From Rebecca billardiae RCC1528 (lineage: Eukaryota; Haptophyta), in assembly GCA_965240325.2 (NCBI GenBank), contig OZ251239.1, positions 1,550,001 to 1,614,000 on the forward strand: a stretch of DNA of 64,000 bases. Direction: 5' to 3'. The position numbers and the translations under genes are program-made. Positions within the stretch are counted from its first letter, which is position 1, and each line of letters opens with the position of its first letter. The notes beneath the pieces are model-generated. The model was not told the origin of the DNA. It saw only the letters and a list, made by a program, of their open reading frames with translations, and searched no databases. Positions 59,701 through 64,000 of this stretch are shown in pieces.

Positions 59701-60261
59701 CCTCGCGCGCGTCAGCCACGCCGTAGCGTATGCGCCGTGCTACTCGAAGGGAAGCGAAGATCAAGGATAGATCTAAGATCTTGCTGGAGGCTGCCGAGGC
59801 GAGGCCGCCATCGTGCGCCTGGCTTTTGCCTTTCGTTTTTCGAATTTCGCTGGCGGTGAGTGGCGGGCCCTGGCCAGCCTGGCGCAACCTGATTGGCTCT
59901 TCACTCTTCCCTCAGACCCTCTCCCCAAGTCCCCAACCGCAGTACTGTCACCCCGGCCGCCAAGGCTGCGGACACCGCGTCAATAAAGGCGGTAGTGCCT
60001 GCAGTGCTTCGCGAGCAGCTGCAGGCCCAGCGCGCGATTGAGTCGGGACACTTATGTCTACAATGATCCGCGGACCGCCGGCGGCGGCGCCAAGCTGCGT
60101 TGACGCCCGTGTTGGTTACACTGCCGTGTTGACCGCCGACTCAGAGTCTCAGTACACGGCCGGCACTCGGCTTGAGCAGACAGTCATTGGAGGCTCTGGA
60201 CGTGCCGCGAGCACCGGCCCGACAGGCGGGGTCGCGCCGCCTGGCGCGCACGCGCGCGCGC
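59701..60261. other. intergenic region upstream of the EsV-1-7 gene and 3' of RPLP0
   Basis: The RPLP0 3' flank carries the hairpins CAGGCGG/CCGCCTG (60223-60243) and GGCGCGC/GCGCGCC (60243-60262). No gene. Confidence 0.6.
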
Positions 60262-60337
60262 CTAGTCGAACAGACCGAAGCCCGTGTCCTCCTCCTCCTC
60301 CGACTCCGGCTCGGGCTCGGCCGCCTTGGCCGCGGCC

Positions 60338-60379
<42 letters not shown>

Positions 60380-61393
60380 ACCGGCGCCGCGGCCGCCGCG
60401 GCCGCGACGAAGGCCTCCGGGTTGTCGATGATCTCCTTGACCTTCTCGATCTGCTCGAAGATGTAGTCCGCCGCGAGGCCGACCGCCGCCAGCTCCTTGA
60501 AGCCGTTGAGCACCGAGTAGGGCAGCGACGCCTCGGTCGGGTAGCCGGTGACGAGCGAGACGGCCGCCACGTTGCCGCAGCCCTGCATGAAGTAGCCGAG
60601 AAGGTCCGCCTCGGAGATGTCGAGGACGGACGGGTCGAAGACGGAGCCGCTCTCGTACACGTGCTTGATCACCAGGCCGTAGTTGAACGGCTTCTTGCCC
60701 AGCTTGTTCAGCAGCGCCGCCTCGGACTGGCCGACCTGCGCAGCGGCGGCAGCACGGCGGCGCACGGGCGGCGGCGGCAGGCGGCAGGCGGGGCGGTGAG
60801 GCGCGCGGCCGCGCCCGCAGAGCGCGTGCCCCCAGGCGGCCCGGCCCGAGCAGCGCCCGCCCGCCCCGCGCGCTGCGCCCGCTGCGCCTTTTGTGCGCAC
60901 GCACCCGCGTGTCCTTCTTGACGACCTGCACGTCCTGGATGATCTCAATGGCGCCCTTGTTGATCTTGGTCGGGATGTTGAGCGCCTGGAAGAAGGAGGT
61001 CTGCGCCGGGTCGAGGCCCGTGGGGCCGGACGGGATGAAGACGTCGACGGGCGCCATCGCCCCCGCGCGCGCCGCGGCGGGCACTTGGTTCTCGTCGATC
61101 ACCTTGCGCACGTCGCCGAGGTCGCCGTTGGTCATCACGAACGCGAGGTTGGTCTTCATGATCTTCACGATCGGCGTGAGGTCGGGGCGCTCGTCGAGCA
61201 TGTTGCTCAGCGCGCGGCGGATCTGGGTGTTCTTACCGTTGAGCACCTCCGCCTTCCCGCGCAGCGTGATCTTGATGTCCTGCATCTGCTTCGAGCCGAC
61301 GTTGTCAACGCCGACGATGAACATGCGCTCATACGTGCCGAACAGCTTCTCGAGCTTGGCGAAGTACTTCTCCTTGCGCGCGCGCGACGGCAT
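60262..61393 (-). CDS. RPLP0: 60S acidic ribosomal protein P0
   Basis: Exons 61393-60905 and 60735-60262 (intron 169 nt, CGG|GTGCGT ... GCGCAG, phase 0) give 320 aa, the usual P0 length. The start MPSRARKEKYFAKLEKLFGT, GVDNVGSKQMQDIKITLRGK and NLAFVMTNGDLGDVRKVI form the L10/rRNA-binding domain. FIPSGPTGLDPAQTSFFQAL, NIPTKINKGAIEII, NKLGKKPFNYGLVIKHVYES and PTEASLPYSVLNGFKELAAV continue the family. The C-terminal P-domain has an [10 protein letters not shown]-Gly13-AAAAKAAEPEPESEEEED linker ending TGFGLFD, the conserved stalk peptide that recruits translation factors. The pure Gly13 hinge is unusual. P0 anchors P1/P2 in the ribosomal stalk. Confidence 0.96.
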
Positions 61394-61763
61394 GGCTGCG
61401 GGCTGTGCAGGCGGGTGTGCTGCTCGGGAGCTTCGGGGGCGGGCGTCGGCACGCGGTCCACGGGCGAGACAGGCGCTTGGCTCTCTGCCGCCGTGCGCGG
61501 GGCAGTATGCTCTGGCGCTGTGCCTTGCTCTTGCTGCGTGAGCGCGCGAGCACGTGGCTGCCACCCGCTTGCTGCTGAATCGCTGCCCACACTTGGGCGT
61601 CAGCATGGCGGCCGTCCGCCATGCTGGAAAAGGATGGGATCACGTGCTCTTGATTCGTCATCGCTTTTGCCTGCGCTCGCGGCCACAAGCCCGGGCTTGC
61701 GTGGAAGTCGGGGCCGACCGACGAGACTCGCGCGCTCGGGAGCGCGCGGCGCGGCGCAGGGCG
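61394..61763. promoter_or_regulatory. divergent promoter between RPLP0 and dyskerin
   Basis: 370 bp between the two ATGs of ribosome-biogenesis genes. No box H/ACA or other snoRNA could be identified by eye, and no consensus element is assigned. Confidence 0.5.
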
Positions 61764-63287
61764 ATGGCGGAGAGCGCCGAGAAGAAGGGCAAGAAGAAGG
61801 CGCGCACCGACGCCGCCGACGCCGACGCCGCCGAGTTCACCATCAAGCCCGACGCCAACCCGCCGCCGATTGACTCGTCGAGCTGGCCGCTGCTGCTCAA
61901 GAACTACGCCAAGCTCAACGTGCGCACGGGGCACTACACGCCGATCCCGTGCGGCCACTCGCCGCTGAAGCGGCCGCTGCGCGAGTACCTCAAGTACGGC
62001 ATCATCAACCTCGACAAGCCCGCCAACCCCTCCTCGCACGAGGTCGTCGCGTGGCTGAAGCGCATCCTGCGCGTGGAGAAGACGGGCCACTCTGGCACGC
62101 TCGACCCCAAGGTGACGGGCTGCCTGATCGTGTGCATCGACCGCGCGACGCGGCTGGTGAAGTCGCAGCAGAACGCGGGGAAGGAGTACATCGCCGTCGT
62201 CCGGCTGCACGAGGCCATCTCCGGCGAGGCCGAGCTCGCCAAGGCGCTGACGACGCTGACGGGCGCGCTCTTCCAGCGGCCGCCGCTCATCTCCGCCGTC
62301 AAGCGCCAGCTGCGCGTGCGCACGATCTACGAGTCGAAGCTGCTCGAGTACGACCCGGAGCGCAAGCTCGGCGTGTTCTGGGTGTCGTGCGAGGCGGGCA
62401 CGTACATCCGCACGCTCTGCGTCCACCTCGGCCTCGTGCTCGGCGTGGGCGGGCACATGCAGGAGCTGCGGCGCAACCGCTCGGGCACGCTGCACGAGGG
62501 CGCGCACATGGTCACGATGCACGACGTCCTCGACGCGCAGTGGCTGTACGACAACAAGAAGGACGAGGCGTACCTGCGCCACGCGATCAAGCCGCTCGAG
62601 CTGCTCCTCACCAACTTCAAGCGGCTCGTCGTCAAGGACTCCGCCGTCAACGCCATCTGCTACGGCGCGAAGCTGATGCTGCCCGGGCTGCTGCGCTTCG
62701 AGTCGGGCGTCGAGGTGGGCGAGGAGGTGGTGCTGATGACCACCAAGGGCGAGGCGGTGGCGGTGGGGATCGCGCAGATGACGACGGCGGACATGGCGCA
62801 CTGCGACCACGGCGTGGTCGCCAAGATCAAGCGCGTGATCATGGACCGCGACACGTACCCGCGCAAGTGGGGCCTCGGCCCCAAGGCGCAGGAGAAGAAG
62901 GCACTGATCGCCGCGGGCAAGCTCGACAAGTTTGGCCGGCCCAACGAGAGCACGCCCGCCGGTTGGACGCAGGGCGGCGCCGCCAACGGCGCCGCGGCGC
63001 CGCCGACGCCGGCGGCCGGCGAGGGCGCCGCGCCGGCGCCCACGCCCGACGCCAAGAAGGAGAAGAAGGAGAAGAAGTCGGAGAAGAAGGAGAAGAAGGA
63101 CCGGGAAAAGGTGCGCGCGGCGCGCGCGCGCGCCCGACCGCGCGCGCGCGCTGGCTGGCTGGCTGGTGCTCACCGCGGCGGCGCGGGCCCCGGCACGCGC
63201 GCGCTCGCGCCCACCTGCGCGCAGACGGACGCGGACGGTGGCAGCGCCGAGCCCGACAAGAAGAAGAAGAAGAAGGACAAGGGATGA
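61764..63287 (+). CDS. DKC1: dyskerin/Cbf5, H/ACA snoRNP pseudouridine synthase
   Basis: Exons 61764-63110 and 63225-63287 (intron 114 nt, AAG|GTGCGC ... GCGCGCAG) give 469 aa. The DKCLD N-terminal block, [20 protein letters not shown], is followed by the TruB domain with [20 protein letters not shown] and the catalytic Asp114 in [15 protein letters not shown]; then [20 protein letters not shown] and [20 protein letters not shown]. The PUA domain is [20 protein letters not shown] and [20 protein letters not shown]. The tail is Lys/Glu-rich ([17 protein letters not shown] and a second KKKKKK block in exon 2), like nucleolar localisation tails. The enzyme pseudouridylates rRNA and snRNA guided by H/ACA RNAs and is part of telomerase in many eukaryotes. 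The intron falls between the two basic blocks of the tail. Confidence 0.95.
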   Translation: MAESAEKKGKKKARTDAADADAAEFTIKPDANPPPIDSSSWPLLLKNYAKLNVRTGHYTPIPCGHSPLKRPLREYLKYGIINLDKPANPSSHEVVAWLKRILRVEKTGHSGTLDPKVTGCLIVCIDRATRLVKSQQNAGKEYIAVVRLHEAISGEAELAKALTTLTGALFQRPPLISAVKRQLRVRTIYESKLLEYDPERKLGVFWVSCEAGTYIRTLCVHLGLVLGVGGHMQELRRNRSGTLHEGAHMVTMHDVLDAQWLYDNKKDEAYLRHAIKPLELLLTNFKRLVVKDSAVNAICYGAKLMLPGLLRFESGVEVGEEVVLMTTKGEAVAVGIAQMTTADMAHCDHGVVAKIKRVIMDRDTYPRKWGLGPKAQEKKALIAAGKLDKFGRPNESTPAGWTQGGAANGAAAPPTPAAGEGAAPAPTPDAKKEKKEKKSEKKEKKDREKVRAARARARPRARAGWLAGAHRGGAGPGTRALAPTCAQTDADGGSAEPDKKKKKKDKG

Positions 63288-63540
63288 TGCCCGCGCCCGC
63301 GGCCCGGCCGGGGCCGTACGTCGCGGCGTGACGTAGTGGCTGACGTGCGGCACTGGCGTGCGGTGTGCCACTGGGTGTGTGCGTACAGTCGTGTCATTCA
63401 CTCCAGTGCTGAGCGACGCCAGCGCTGATGAGCGCATCAATCGTCTATGACGACTACGCGATTACTATATTTAAGTACGTACTCGCACTGCCGAATCTGC
63501 ATGCCGATCTCACGCTGTGGCAGCTTGAGTCACTGGCGGG
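63288..63540. other. spacer, no gene
   Basis: 3' flank of dyskerin, then unremarkable sequence up to the transposon relic. Confidence 0.5.
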
Positions 63541-64000
63541 TCCAGCGGCCAGATTAATTTTCGAAAAATTACTATGCGCTGCGCGCGCGCCCCTAGGGGG
63601 CGGCGCGCGCGCGCGGCTGGTCCCCCCTGCATGCCCGCACCGTCAGCTGCCTGATTGCCGCTACCCAGCCCCGCTACCGTCGCGCGCGACATCCGCGCCG
63701 TAAATCACCGTCACCGAGCGGTCCTGAGCGCGCCGCCATCAATTTGCTCCTGAGTGATGCCGAAAACTCCTTCTCCGGAAGCCCAGCCTCCTCGCGCAGG
63801 AGCTTGCGCGCCGTCATGCACTCCGCGATCAGGTCGATCGCGTCGGTCTCCGCCCTGCGCTGCCATTCGCCTGCCGCTTGGCGTACTTCTTCAGCCAGAG
63901 CCGCCGCACCTTGTCGCCGAACTCCTCTGCCCACGTCGCAAGCGACACGCGGCGCACGAGCTGCGCGACCGTCGAGATGTGCGGCTCCGCCGTCGACTTC
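63541..64000 (-). pseudogene. decayed second copy of the 28.7-kb transposon (cut by the window end)
   Basis: Sequence from about 63541 on matches 28729-29190 in the same orientation: AAAATTACTATGCGCTGCGC, CCCCCCTGCATGCCC, CCGTCAGCTGCCTGATT and GCTACCCAGCCCCGCT. The minus-strand frame (63674-63934) keeps RKLLREEAGLPEKEFSASLR, which aligns with RKLVREEAGLPEEDLSALK. A one-base deletion near 63871 (CCATTCGCCTGCC versus CCATTCGCGCTGCC) shifts the frame. The outermost TIR is not recognisable, so this copy is truncated or degraded there. It continues beyond the window. Confidence 0.8.

Noticed and set aside
61329-63440. 703-codon minus-strand open frame over dyskerin
   Set aside because: It is the antisense of a confidently identified gene and consists of Arg/Val/Leu-rich noise; GC content keeps antisense frames open.

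Overview
The window reads as nuclear DNA of a very GC-rich, intron-containing, flagellated unicellular alga. A haptophyte fits best, but another GC-rich chromist alga cannot be excluded. The evidence is: GT-AG introns of about 110-170 nt; ciliary genes (CDK20, an enkurin, and an AXDND1-like protein with an axonemal dynein light-chain domain); ER/Golgi glycan-modifying enzymes; an EsV-1-7 repeat protein; and eukaryotic housekeeping genes (WDR12, RPLP0, dyskerin). No rRNA, convincing tRNA, CRISPR array or prokaryotic operon was seen. Coordinates span whole genes; exons are given in the evidence and were inferred by reading frame, homology and splice motifs.

Layout. 0-2.5 kb: a 609-bp tandem duplication and AT-rich repeats. 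2.5-9.3 kb: a sulfotransferase (+), a candidate TIR element, an enkurin gene (-), a small MITE-like repeat and a cupin (+). 9.3-13.1 kb: gene-free, with duplications, a possible TIR element and nested hairpins. 13.1-28.5 kb: dense gene island with an unknown Cys-rich protein (-) divergent from a secreted PhyH-like dioxygenase (+), the AXDND1-like gene (-) divergent from WDR12 (+), an apparent Fringe/O-fucosyltransferase fusion (-), a luminal glycosyltransferase-like protein (-) and a divergent MFS transporter (+). 28.7-34.9 kb: a 6.25-kb DNA transposon with 34-bp TIRs and two large ORFs. 35.5-38 kb: three neighbouring minus-strand genes, each with a broken frame. 38-41.9 kb: an LTR-like element nested inside a TIR element that also encloses a gene for a secreted protein. 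42.9-51.4 kb: an alpha/beta-hydrolase-like membrane protein, a chromodomain protein and CDK20. 52.3-53.4 kb: a foldback element with 424-bp arms. 54.1-63.3 kb: a Q/M-rich coiled-coil protein, the EsV-1-7 protein, and divergent RPLP0 and dyskerin genes. The last 460 bp are a decayed second copy of the 28.7-kb transposon.

Cross-cutting features. Nearly every intron starts GTGCG(C/T) and ends GCAG. No AATAAA-type signal was noticed after the stop codons examined, but short GC-rich inverted repeats often lie just 3' of the stop. WDR12, RPLP0 and dyskerin are all ribosome or snoRNP genes. The three ciliary genes imply a motile cell. The sulfotransferase, the fucosyltransferase/Fringe protein and the glycosyltransferase-like protein suggest an elaborate secretory glycan pathway.
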